From NCBI GenBank assembly GCA_022539475.1, contig VCMS01000195.1, forward strand, positions 1-64,000: a stretch of DNA of 64,000 nt. The letters are read 5' to 3'. Each line of letters starts with the position of its first letter. The first letter of the stretch is position 1. Position numbers and translations under genes: made by a program. This document shows positions 41,478-51,227 of the stretch, one piece after another. The notes under the pieces are model-generated. The model made no database searches. It saw only the letters and a list, made by a program, of their open reading frames with translations, and was not told the origin of the DNA. The stretch comes from Gracilaria domingensis (lineage: Eukaryota > Rhodophyta > Florideophyceae > Gracilariales > Gracilariaceae).

Positions 41478-43044
41478 ATTCCGAACACAGTTCCTGCCAA
41501 GATGGGTTGTTGAGAAATCCATAGCCAAAGAGAAAGCCGTCTACAAGGGACGCTATCAGGAAGTGCGCCGATCTGCTCTCCCAAGGAAAGCAAACATCGT
41601 TACTTCTCACCACTTCTTTCACATTAAGGATGATGGTGAAGAGGGCGGGCTTCTTCTCAAGTGTCACTTGGTTCCCCACGGTAACAGGGACAGGGAGAAA
41701 GAGGGAATCCGAAAGGACTCTTTATCCGCGCAGTTTCCTGTCATTCGAACAGTGCTCTCGATTGCAGCTACCTTGGGGCTTCCACTTGCCACACTTGATA
41801 TGAAGGGTGCTTACCTACAGGGTGGTGAACTGAGGCGCGATATCTTCATGGTTCCTCCCAAAGGATGGGCTACTCGAGGTCATGTTTGGAAGCTTTTAGC
41901 TCCAACCTACGGCCTAGTTGAGTCCGGTCGACTCTGGCAGCTCACGGTTGAAAAGTGGCTATCGGAGAAGGAGATCGAGCCCCTCCCAGGACTCCCGCAA
42001 CTCTTTGTACTTCGAAACAAGGACGGGTCTATTAAGCTCGCATTGGCAAAAGTCGTTGACGATATGCTTATCACGGGGCTTCCGCAGGACTTCGAACGAT
42101 TCCACCACGAGATCAGTGCAAGATTCACTGTTGAAAAGTTCGATACTTCACCCAGGCTCATCTTCAACCGGCTATGTATCTGTCAGGAAGATGATGGGTC
42201 CGTCTCAGTGAATATGGAAGAGTTCATGGGCAGTATTCGGAAGTTTTCGATCACAAGGCAACGCCGCAAAAGCTCTCACTCCCCATGCACCTCTGATGAG
42301 CGGACTGAGTTTCTCGGTCTTACTGGATCGCTTAACTTCCTACGCCATGGCGTCCTTCCACAAGCCTCATTTGCTGCCAGTTACTTGCGACAACGCAATT
42401 CGAAGTTACTAGTGTCGGACTTGATCTTAGCGAACCAAGTCCTTGGTGAAATGCAGTCTCTGAAGCCCGAGCTTCTGTACAAGCGTCCTCCTTCTCTCGC
42501 AATCGCTCCGCGATACCTTGCTTTCTCGGATACCAGTCAGGGAAAGGGCTCGTATGGGCAGACCGGCTATCTCTCGGGACTTTTCATGCCTGCGGGGAAT
42601 GGAGATCCAGTGTTCCACATGCTTGACTGGACGAGTTCCAAGCAAGCCAGAGTCTCTTTCAGCTCGATTGAAGCAGAGATCCTGGCTGCTGCCCTCTCGG
42701 CGGACCGTGGGGCTATGATGTCGGGTGCTATAGTGCGGGTTTATGGAGTGAAGATGGTCCTCCCGTTTGTCCTAACTGTAGACTCTGACGGATTATATTC
42801 CACGATCACGACCCTCCACGAAGGGAAGGATTATCGCCTTCGACCAACGGTGGCGAGACTTTGGGATTCGTTCGAGACAGGAGAGATATCTATTCTCCAG
42901 TGGGTTAAAGGCTTCCATAATCTTGCGTATGCATTGACAAAACGCAACGTTGTGATGTTCCGGATGGTCAATGAGGTGATGAGGACAGGGGTGATACCTG
43001 CGTCGTTACTTCAATATGCGAAGAGAGTTTCGAACACAAACTAG
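41461..43044 (+). pseudogene. Cop-2 reverse transcriptase and RNase H
   Basis: The open frame starts at 41461 without an initiator of its own, so it depends on the upstream frame. RT motifs are TLDMKGAYLQGG, LLAPTYGLVESGRLW and the active site VVDD within AKVVDDMLITG, instead of the common YVDD. RNase H carries LAFSDTSQG, SFSSIEAEILAAAL and VKGFHNLAYALTK. No further breaks are seen to TAG 43042. The reverse-strand ORF ends 45 bases downstream, so the two are convergent. Confidence 0.85.
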
Positions 43045-43089
43045 GCCGAGAAATGCTTTCGTAGGCTCAAGAGTTGAGAGATAAACTGT

Positions 43090-44772
43090 TTAAGTACTCT
43101 CGGTTACACTCGCCTTATGCAAGAATGTTCCCTTTGAGCGACGGAAGAAGACGAGTTTGCGCAGCTCCATTACATTTACACCCTCACCCATACCACCTAA
43201 ACATGCACACAGGGACAAGTAAGAAAGCTCAAGTAGGCATGGCTCCACGGCATCTAGAACTTCACAGGTGTTTGCATCAACGCATAATACGTGCTCCACA
43301 TTTCTCTTTCTCAAGCGTACCAAGTATACTCCGGCACACCGCGTTGCCAACCATCGAAGTCGGCTTGGTTCTGACTTTGGTACCTTCACACGATTTAACT
43401 TCATGTTGCCTGCCTTGTCTTGCAACCATCGTGCCATATCTGTGAAGCTTAATAATGCAGGAAGTTCTGATGATAGTAAGGTGCACTTTGTGAACCGTGC
43501 GCCCGCTACTCGTTCTGCGGCATTGATTAGTGAGGAATGCATACAGAAGTCATCCGTACTGGACACCATCATGTGAGGATCAGTGATCTGGTACTTTTTG
43601 GTTCCTTTTAAATGGGGGCGCCAACCCGGACACGAGACTCTTACTGGCACTTGTGGGTGAGCCACACAGTGACGGTCTAAAGCATCAATTGCAGAGACGC
43701 TTTGCCGGGGAATGAGCGAGACACGATTACCAACTCTTTGAACTTCACACATCACTGGGCCCTCCCATATTGCCTGTGCCACTAGTGCTGCACAGAGCCC
43801 TGGGCCTTCAATGCTGTTTAAGGTCACACAACTCCAGCCCCAATGTGGCCCGTCGTGATTCCTTGCGTAGTACGCTGGACCCTCTAAGATCCTGTCGCCG
43901 TATTGCTCTGGTGAAAAACAAGTATTGGCCACGAACATAACTTCGTCTATGGACCATATGGTCCCGGCATCATATTCATACAGACCGTAGCGCAACGCTA
44001 CAGCGTGATCTGCTTTCACTCCCGGCCGTTTTCTGCACCATTCGAATAATGTTTCCCCTACAAGTGCGAAACAATCAGCCGGTGGTAGCGACCGAATTTC
44101 CCCTGAAAGGTGTTCTACGTGATACAGTTCATCCGCTGCTTCTGCGTTTCGAGTGATGGAAACTACACTAGTGAAGTCCCATTCCTGCTCAGAGCCGCTT
44201 CCGGGAGTACCATCTCCTAGAGGTGCAGATTCTGGAGCAGTCACGTCGTGCTCATGCAGCTTTCCGTCCTCAGGCTGGGTGCTTGCGGTGGGCTGGCGAA
44301 CAAAGAAGTACGGTGTTTTGCGCACACGCTGGGGATAACGGCTTTGAGTAATAGTCTTTTCGGAATGCTGTCGATTGGCAGCATCTGCCTCAGAACTACC
44401 GGCTGTTTTTGCCTTCTGAGTTGGTACAGTATGGATTGTTTGCCATAAAAGCCGTTTTCTTTTGTTTTCGTTTGTTGTCGAAGACAGGATCCAGAGAGAT
44501 CTAAAATCTGGAAGTTGCGTTGAAGCACGGTTACGACTAATGCACCGTTTCAAGACTGATTTATCCATGCGCCGCGGGTCCCTGACCACTGCTTCCCGAC
44601 GCATGTCAACCTGTACGTGCGCACCGCGGGGTGCTGAGCTACAACGCCACGTCGAATGTCTCGCGCTAGGCACCACTCCTTGTAGCCCAGACTTGTGTCC
44701 CCCGTCGGCGCTGGTAACATCTCTCATCGCGACGTGAAGCTGCCTGAAAAGGCCCACTTCGAACCAAGACAC
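43090..44772 (-). CDS. Antisense ORF of Cop-2 (560 aa), possible papain-like fold
   Basis: This intact reverse-strand frame occupies the space between pol and the 3' LTR. The N-terminal 200 residues are basic and Ser/Thr-rich, with RYPQRVRKTPYF near 145-156. The C-terminal third has TDDFCMHSSLINA (C410) and, 84 residues later, EHVLCVDANTCEVLD (H494, D507). That Cys, helix, then His-x-VD, VLD layout resembles papain-like or OTU/Ulp-type cysteine peptidases. The fold is my inference. It has no likeness to the Gyp-1 antisense protein. A weak TATA-like TTAAATAT lies about 200 bases before the ATG. Confidence 0.65.
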   Translation of the reverse strand: MSWFEVGLFRQLHVAMRDVTSADGGHKSGLQGVVPSARHSTWRCSSAPRGAHVQVDMRREAVVRDPRRMDKSVLKRCISRNRASTQLPDFRSLWILSSTTNENKRKRLLWQTIHTVPTQKAKTAGSSEADAANRQHSEKTITQSRYPQRVRKTPYFFVRQPTASTQPEDGKLHEHDVTAPESAPLGDGTPGSGSEQEWDFTSVVSITRNAEAADELYHVEHLSGEIRSLPPADCFALVGETLFEWCRKRPGVKADHAVALRYGLYEYDAGTIWSIDEVMFVANTCFSPEQYGDRILEGPAYYARNHDGPHWGWSCVTLNSIEGPGLCAALVAQAIWEGPVMCEVQRVGNRVSLIPRQSVSAIDALDRHCVAHPQVPVRVSCPGWRPHLKGTKKYQITDPHMMVSSTDDFCMHSSLINAAERVAGARFTKCTLLSSELPALLSFTDMARWLQDKAGNMKLNRVKVPKSEPSRLRWLATRCAGVYLVRLRKRNVEHVLCVDANTCEVLDAVEPCLLELSYLSLCACLGGMGEGVNVMELRKLVFFRRSKGTFLHKASVTEST

Positions 44773-45364
44773 GCGTAGAGGTTGTGCGTGGGAGTTCTAG
44801 GACACGGCTGAGCCGCGCCCTGCTCTCCACTGCTTGGTTGTTGTGGACGATATAGAGATCGTCCGTGATCTTGCGTTTCGGCTGGTGGGGTTGGCCTACA
44901 AAAGACTTGGATCCAGCACCAACTGGAAGCGGTTCTTATGTAATTGGGATCCGCCGGCGCAGGGCGAAATATTTAAGCCAGCAACGCGCCGTGATGATAT
45001 GGTTCGTTCGGTGCCGTTGACATTTTCATCCTGGCTGGAACCTACTGGTTTGAGTTATGTCGTAATGGGTGGTTATGTACTGGATATAGTGGTGTCTTTG
45101 GCGCTCTGTGTTCTTTTTTTGGCAGGAAAACTTTGTGACATGGATCGATAACGTTTCTTTATTGTTAAGATAATTCGTTTTTGTTCGCGCTATCCTAGGG
45201 ACTGCGATGGATGTCCTACCTCGCTCGCATTACCGCTCTCTTCCTGGTTGTTCGATTGCTATACCACTTCGGATTTCGTCCTTTTCGTGATCCCGCACCG
45301 CCACCCTTGGAGTGAATGGCTCCTTCTTCATGGAGAGAAACGGGTACGGTGCGAGCGGGGGGTG
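44773..45364. other. Region between antisense ORF start and 3' LTR of Cop-2
   Basis: It would hold the antisense promoter (TTAAATAT, complement of 44969-44976) and ends in a purine-rich tract GCGAGCGGGGGG next to the LTR. The plus-strand ORF of 105 residues here has no support. Confidence 0.4.
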
Positions 45365-45645
45365 TGTGGCTATGTGTGCAATTGTACACGCGCGGGCTGC
45401 TCGCAGTTCGCGTGAGATTGACCGATCTCCCGCTGCTCGGGAGCTCACGAGGGGCTCCGAGAGCGGGAGAACGGGGACTACAATAAACGAGACGACGTCT
45501 GGCCCCACCCGGAGGAGGCAGAGGGGACCAGACGGGGGAACCGACTTCTTCCCTCTTCTGTTTGCCCATCCGAGGACCGAGAAGACGACAGCGTAGCTCT
45601 CCGCAACGTTTGCTTAGCACGCGCCTCATACTGGCGTGTACCATA
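45365..45645 (+). repeat. 3' LTR of Cop-2
   Basis: It begins TGTGG, ends CCATA, and is followed by the target duplication CTTTC. AATAAA is at 45482-45487. Confidence 0.92.
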
Positions 45646-46267
45646 CTTTCACAAGAATCTCTTATATTGAAAGGGTTGTCAGAGTTTGGAATCATTGGGA
45701 GCTTCATATTTTTACAATTTCTGTTGTAGATGAGCTGACGATGAACAAAACTCATATTGCCATAAAAACATAGATGGAGAAAGTAGAGTGAATTATTCCT
45801 GCATGAAGTTGAAGCATAGAAGATGTAATCTAGAAATCGAAGAAGAGATATCTGAATTCTGTTGAAACAAAATAGTTTATGGCGTAATACGAATCGATAT
45901 TTCTCCCGAATTGAGCCATTTTGGCTCACTTACACTGCCGTAAAAATCTTTCGTGGTGAGTAAGTTTAAACATTCTTTGCATACCTTCATAAGACACCAG
46001 CAAAACACCAACGTTATGCCAGAACTGAGAATGTTGTCTTCTAAATGATAAAGTTTATGCGATAATACGCTTTGTGTGTTTCTAAATATGTTAACATCTT
46101 GAACTTGTTATCACAGTCACGGCTTGGCCCTTATCTGTAAGCTTCAGAAACGCTATGCATTTTGTTTTTTCACGTTGCAGACTTGTAAAACGTGATGCTA
46201 CTATTTATTTTAAAAGCGTACTGAACATGGTATATGTCCTATGTTAAGGAAGTAGCACATAGTACAT
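45646..46267. other. AT-rich spacer
   Basis: Nothing recognisable apart from the CTTTC duplication at its left end. Confidence 0.4.
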
Positions 46268-47210
46268 GTGGACGCCATTTTTCGTAAGCAAACGGAACGG
46301 CGCGGGTGGTGACAAACCCAAGGAGAGCAACACAACAAATGCCCGAGAGTACCAGCCTAAACGGCGAAAGATAATACGGTAGCTCAGCGATAAACGCAAC
46401 AGCCGAACAACAGAATTAGAGCAACAAGGCCTGTCTCAATGTTCACGTCGAAATCAGCAACCGACGACAGAGACGCAGGCCAAGTAGCTAGCAGATGCAC
46501 CGCACGTCCCACGTTCGTAGGGGGAACAAGGGCGTCGGTACGATGAGACCCGTCGCGGTGTGCAGACGAGCCCAACGGAGGGCCACACACTACAACTTCA
46601 AGGAGGAGGGCGGCGGGAGACCGAGCCGCCCGTAGCGAGAAAGAAAAAGGGAGGGAGTAGGTTGATGGCAGGGAAGCACAGACCGTGCTAAAGGGAAGTG
46701 GGGATGTCAAAGGAGAGGGTCGACGACGGAGAGGGAGAGGGATGAGAGAGGGTTGCGGGGTCGTCGTGAGGGGAGAAGTGGTCCGCGCCCGTTGAGTTGG
46801 CGACGAACCCCCGAACTCGGGGGTTTATATCTACAATTCTTTTGGTTCGTATACCCTAAGTTGTAACTTGCTCACCGTCTAGTCGTAAATACCCTAGTGC
46901 TGCTCACCATCCATAGTAGGTAATGATGTCAGCGTACGGCTCTTCGTTATGTAGGTCGGTGGTTGGTCGGGTCCTATCTGGCTACTTAGGTCTTGGGTTA
47001 ATTCCCAGGTCATATTCGTGTTCCATATTATGCCATGATGTTCGGTCCTAATGTTGCATTATGTTGATTTGTGGTTGGCTATTGTCTTCGTGGCACCTTG
47101 ACTCGTTCTCATTTCCTTATATACTTAGGACGGTACCAGTATCATCCCTTCTCTTTGTTGCCCTACTGGTACACAACTGGTATTCGGTCTTTCTCACATT
47201 CAGTCTTATA

Positions 47211-47615
47211 ATGTCGGCCAAAGATATTTTAGCAACCGTGACAGATGACGATACGAATGATTCGGACGTTCCGAAGGCGAGGTCGACTTGTATCATAGAA
47301 TCTGAAGCCAGAGAGGTTACGGTTGATATTATCAAAGAAGAAGAACTTGCGGCACTGGCAAACGAGGATGAGGAGTCGGCTGAAGAGCGTGTCGAGGCCA
47401 AGTTGCTAGCGTTCGAAGACGCTTTACATGACTTTCTGTTTAAGCGGGGAAGCAGTCTGGCAGAGTTGAAAGCAAACCTTGGCGAACTACCGGACCACTT
47501 TGTTCGTGGCATCAGTGTGCGCTTGGAGCTATCCTTGATGACGCTTAGGTCCCCTTCTCGAGCTCTGGCGCTTCGTCTTATTCACCAGGCAGTTCAAGCC
47601 ATCCTTTCCGCCTAA
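47211..47615 (+). CDS. REP-1 small acidic protein (134 aa, unknown)
   Basis: ATG 47211 is chosen because the parallel copy starts at the matching Met-Ser; the open frame upstream to 47061 is not conserved. The protein begins MSAKDILATVTDDD with SDVPKARST, has an acidic helical middle (KEEELAALANEDEESAEERVEAKLL) shortened here to its idea, and a C-terminal helical half with FEDALHDFLFKRG and LGELPDHFVRGISVRLEL. The same order is preserved in the broken copy at 35445. There is no signal peptide, membrane segment or known motif. Confidence 0.6.
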   Translation: MSAKDILATVTDDDTNDSDVPKARSTCIIESEAREVTVDIIKEEELAALANEDEESAEERVEAKLLAFEDALHDFLFKRGSSLAELKANLGELPDHFVRGISVRLELSLMTLRSPSRALALRLIHQAVQAILSA

Positions 47616-47959
47616 TTCACACCCTCGCTTCCTGCTCTTATTTCTTCTGCTTACGTTCCGCTTTAGATGCTCCGTAAATCAATTGCAGCATAGCGTACCG
47701 CATTGCCCACTTCATTTCCACCATATCAGTAGCCTCGGCCTCATCATCATAGCAGTAGTTACACCCCGCCCCCGTCATCCAGTAGCCGCGGCTCCACTTT
47801 CACACCAGCACAGTCCCACAGCGACGGTAGCAAGAATCCTAGCTTAGCAGTGAGCGACAGCGACAACGACCAGTACCAGCAGTAGCCAACATCCAGTAGT
47901 GCGACTAAGCGGCGATCACAGCAGCGCACTATTCTTACGGTAGCGGCGGTTCGAGGCAG
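47616..47959. other. 3' flank of the REP-1 gene
   Basis: Pyrimidine-rich and CAGCAG-rich sequence with no gene. It may be the 3' UTR. Confidence 0.35.
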
Positions 47960-48240
47960 TGTCTCTTCATGCAGCGGTGGGGCGGCGGCCGCGCTTCTTC
48001 TTGCAGCGGCACGGCGGCGGCGAAGCTTCTTCTTGCGGCGGCGCGGCGGCGGTGGCGCTTCTTCTTGCAGCGGCGCGGCGGCGGCGACGCTTGTTCTTGC
48101 GGCGGCGCGGTGGCCGCGACGCTTCCTTTCTCGGCGGCGCGGCGGCGGCGACGCTTCTTCTTGTGCAGCGGCGCGGCGGCGGCGACGCTTCTTCTTGCGG
48201 CCGCGCGGCGGCGGCGGCACTTCTTCTTGCGGCCACGGGA
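47960..48240. repeat. GC-rich minisatellite with GCGGCGG and CTTCTTCTTG units
   Basis: Units of roughly 30-36 bases alternate CTTCTTCTTGC and GGCGCGGCGGCGG. All six frames stay open by composition, giving Arg/Ala/Pro-rich reading that is not taken as coding. A more decayed CGCG-rich counterpart lies at 36060-36560. Confidence 0.75.
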
Positions 48241-48420
48241 CTTGCAATTGGCGCGGCCGTCGCGCCTCAGCGGTGCGACGACACTGCGAAGAACTCCGTG
48301 CTGTTTGGCGCGCCACCTTTCGCGCCGGCGCGCGCCTTCAGGGTTGTCAGAGGCGGGGAGAGGAAAGTGCAGCTTTCACGCCGCACTTTCCTTACATCCC
48401 CGCCGAGCTCAGGAAAAAAT

Positions 48421-50655
48421 CGGGGGGGGGGGGGTGTGTGTGTCCTAGGGAGTCTCAGGACACACCACCTATAAATGCCTTTACACTACATACTCATGCC
48501 TAAATAATGCAATATTTTGCGCAAACTGCTGTTTCCTGCATCTGCCTGAAGAAAAAAATGTCCTTTCATGCACACATTTGGGACATGTATCTTAGGTGAT
48601 ATCCAAAAAGAGAAGTTTTGTACAAGGCAAATGTAGATGGTTCTTACAACATTATCTCCCAATATCTACTCGACCGATTTCATTGTGCGAAAACGATTAT
48701 TTTTTGCCCGATTTTGACCATTCATACACATATTTTTACGCATTGATTTTGGTAAGAATCGCTGGTTTTCGTACCAAAAAAGCCTGTTTTCCAAGCTCTT
48801 GCTACACATAGTCGCTTTTCTTTGGGACTCTAGATTCTGCATGGATCTACGATGATCCATGTCTTCTTTAAGATGATGAAAATCTGCTTAAGATAAGAAT
48901 TTTTTGTAAGTGCGATAGGTGGTTTCCAAGTCAAGGTCTTCAAAACAGCTGAAAATTTTGTTCAAAATAATCAAATTTCAACTTAATTCTGATTGATTTG
49001 GACCTCATATGAGGCCATGGTCAAATAGACACTAGGTATCAGTACATATAGTTTAAAAACAGCAAAAACAAAAACACTGTTCTGCTTTGTAATTTTTTGT
49101 GTATTACTTTTCTCCAGATCTATGTTTTACAGCACAACATTTTAATTCAAATTTGTGTAAAAGTTCTGTCCTGTAATATATTATGTTGAGTACGAAAACT
49201 TTTGTTCTTTATGTTTAAGTTAAAAATATCTAATTCAAAGGTAAGAGGTCAAAGTATTGATTCTTCATCAAATGAGCCGCTTCGTACTGAGTAGTTTTCA
49301 CAAACAATCTATCTATCTTTCAATAATTTTCACGTGTCACTGCCAGACTATCAGGTCTGAAACAGTCCCGAAGTAGCTGTTATAACCAACTGAGTCCGTT
49401 TTAGGACACGCACAATATTTAACTAAAATTATATTATATATTAAAGAATTGCATCATGCTACAGAAAATTATAAGAAAGAGCTCCATTTTGTACACTAAC
49501 GGCACAAAAGCTTCTTAATATGCTAATTTGTTGAAGACTAATATATAAAACAAAGAAATTGTTTTGGCCTGATGGAACGCCATCAAAAACTCTTTTTTTG
49601 AAGTTCTAACCTTCCATTTGGTACATGTCTGAATTCTACCGCTTATATACGGAATTAAGTATTTTTCTTGGAAAAAAGTAGTAAACAGGAAAATAAAAAG
49701 TTATAAATATGCGCAGTTTCACACGGCGCATTTTATTCACTTTTTGGAGAGACACCCCACACTGGATCAAAACCCATCCAACAAATTAAAATTGAGCAAA
49801 ACAAAAATCCTTGTAGGAAGTGAATTGGGATATGCCCCTAACACAGTGCATAAATTGTGCATATGTCGTATTAACAGTCTATACAAAACTTCATTAGATA
49901 TGTCCAAAGTTTTGGCAGCATTAGCAACAAAGAGTTTGCATGATCTCGTTGTTGACTTCGTTTCCGAACATTGGCTAAATAAAGTGCTATATGTTTTAGA
50001 TTCAACAAGAAAATCGGAAAAAGCAAATTAAACTTTGAGCGCTCAACCGTTTTGTGTTTTGGGCCGTGCGGATGCACAAAGAAATGTAACGTCATTACTA
50101 TTTTGTTAGTCATTTCATACTGTTAGTGAATCAAAAGGATTAAATTTATAAACAATTTTACACTTACATCAATTAAAATTATGCATACCAAATCTGATTT
50201 CAATGGCATTGTTTAAAAGTAAGTTATGTAGAAAAAGTTGAACGAACTTTTACTGTCCTCTATCATACTGAATGTTTCAAATCCTTCCTCGGTATAGAAA
50301 GCCTTGCATTTATCAAAAACTACCATTTCTGTTCCAGTTAAGCACCTATGCTCAAATGCTTCGTATAGAGCGCTTTTGAATTTGCAATTCATATTTTTCA
50401 ATTTCCAAAAGCTTTACAAATTAGAAACTATAGTATTAGTGCCATATGTGTGTTAAAAATTGAAGTTTTGTATCAATACTTTTGTTTTAAAGTTTTACAG
50501 AAAAATTATTTTATCCACGTGGAAGAAGTCTATGCAGTCCACCTTATCATGCATATCCAAAATATGGATGTTCTGCTTGGAATAATATTAAAGATTATTT
50601 CTAGATTTTATAGAATCTAACCAAACTCCACAAAGGAGCTTTGCGGTTTTTCCTT
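48421..50655. other. Long AT-rich spacer
   Basis: It starts with a run of 13 G followed by GT repeats (48422-48442). No gene is supported; ORFs at 48596 and 49744 are short and featureless. A palindrome at 49709-49731 links it to the spacer at 37 kb. Confidence 0.45.
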
Positions 50656-50673
50656 AGAGAAGCTCGCTTCTCT
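50656..50673. repeat. GAGAAG-type hairpin (first)
   Basis: AGAGAAGC, loop TC, GCTTCTCT. It shares the preceding GAGCTTTGCG with the hairpin at 51193. Confidence 0.5.
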
Positions 50674-51192
50674 GAGCTCTTATATAACAAAGTACATCGA
50701 TCAGTATCAGTATAACTTTAATTTCATTTAAAATGAAGGTCTCAACCAAACAAAAAATTTTAAAACCCCAATCTTTCTACAGTGAGACCTTCTGTTTCTC
50801 GAGGTCGAAAAAACTTTGAACCAAATATTTGTGCTCATGGCGTGCAGAATTCTATCAAATGAATGTATTAAAGCGCTTTTAGGGCAGAGACGAAATCGTT
50901 ATGAGTTGAAGAAGCCACAGAAAAGTTTTAATTTTTTAATACTTATCTGTTGTGAAACCATCGTTTCCAGAAAATACACGTTTGCTTTTGCGTAATTGAC
51001 TTGAACAGTATTTCAAAAATTTATAACAAATTACATTTCTCTGTAGTTTTTTAAATGTCTTAATACGGTTTCTTATTGGTTTTAAGTTTACTTATTCATT
51101 GGATTGTTTTATTCAAATTAAACACTCGACCTCGAAGTAATGCCTCCACGTTTGCAAAAAAAATTAAGATTCTATAAGAGCTTTGCGAATTT

Positions 51193-51216
51193 TTTTGAGA
51201 AGCTTGCTTCTCAAAA
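51193..51216 (-). terminator. Hairpin just after the stop of the minus-strand membrane gene
   Basis: TTTTGAGAAGC, loop TT, GCTTCTCAAAA: an 11-base perfect stem 12 bases past the stop codon at 51228. The matching hairpin at 59568 stands after another gene. A 3'-end role is inference. Confidence 0.45.
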
Positions 51217-51227
51217 TGCTGATTTTG

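Larger units (their letters stand above)
37925..45645 (+). mobile_element. Complete Ty1/copia element Cop-2
   Basis: This 7.7-kb element has 281-base LTRs and the target duplication CTTTC (37920-37924 and 45646-45650). Order is LTR, gag, protease, integrase, RT, RNase H, then an antisense ORF, purine-rich tract (45351-45364) and LTR. Integrase before RT defines copia. The LTRs differ at about 14 positions by eye, roughly 95 percent identity. The pol frames carry one TAA and shifts, so this copy is inactive without recoding. Confidence 0.95.
46268..48420 (+). repeat. REP-1 copy b, uninterrupted
   Basis: It is the empty counterpart of copy a. An upstream purine-rich segment, a TTTATAT box near 46827, about 380 bases of leader, the coding region 47211-47615 and a GC-rich tail are all in the same order. 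No LTR-type ends were found, so it may be a duplicated gene with its promoter, or a non-autonomous element. Confidence 0.7.

Noticed and set aside
44834..45151. Plus-strand ORF of 105 codons inside the 3' part of Cop-2
   Set aside because: It overlaps the presumed antisense promoter region and has no counterpart or motif beyond a hydrophobic end.
48422..48442. G13 run with GT repeat as a possible telomere-like or origin feature
   Set aside because: A single homopolymer next to a microsatellite; no repeated telomeric unit.
47759..48503. Several Arg/Ala/Pro-rich ORFs on both strands
   Set aside because: They are forced by the GC-rich minisatellite, which keeps all frames open.
49744..50031. 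ORF of 95 codons in the AT-rich spacer
   Set aside because: Weakly protein-like but with no support from homology, promoter or context.
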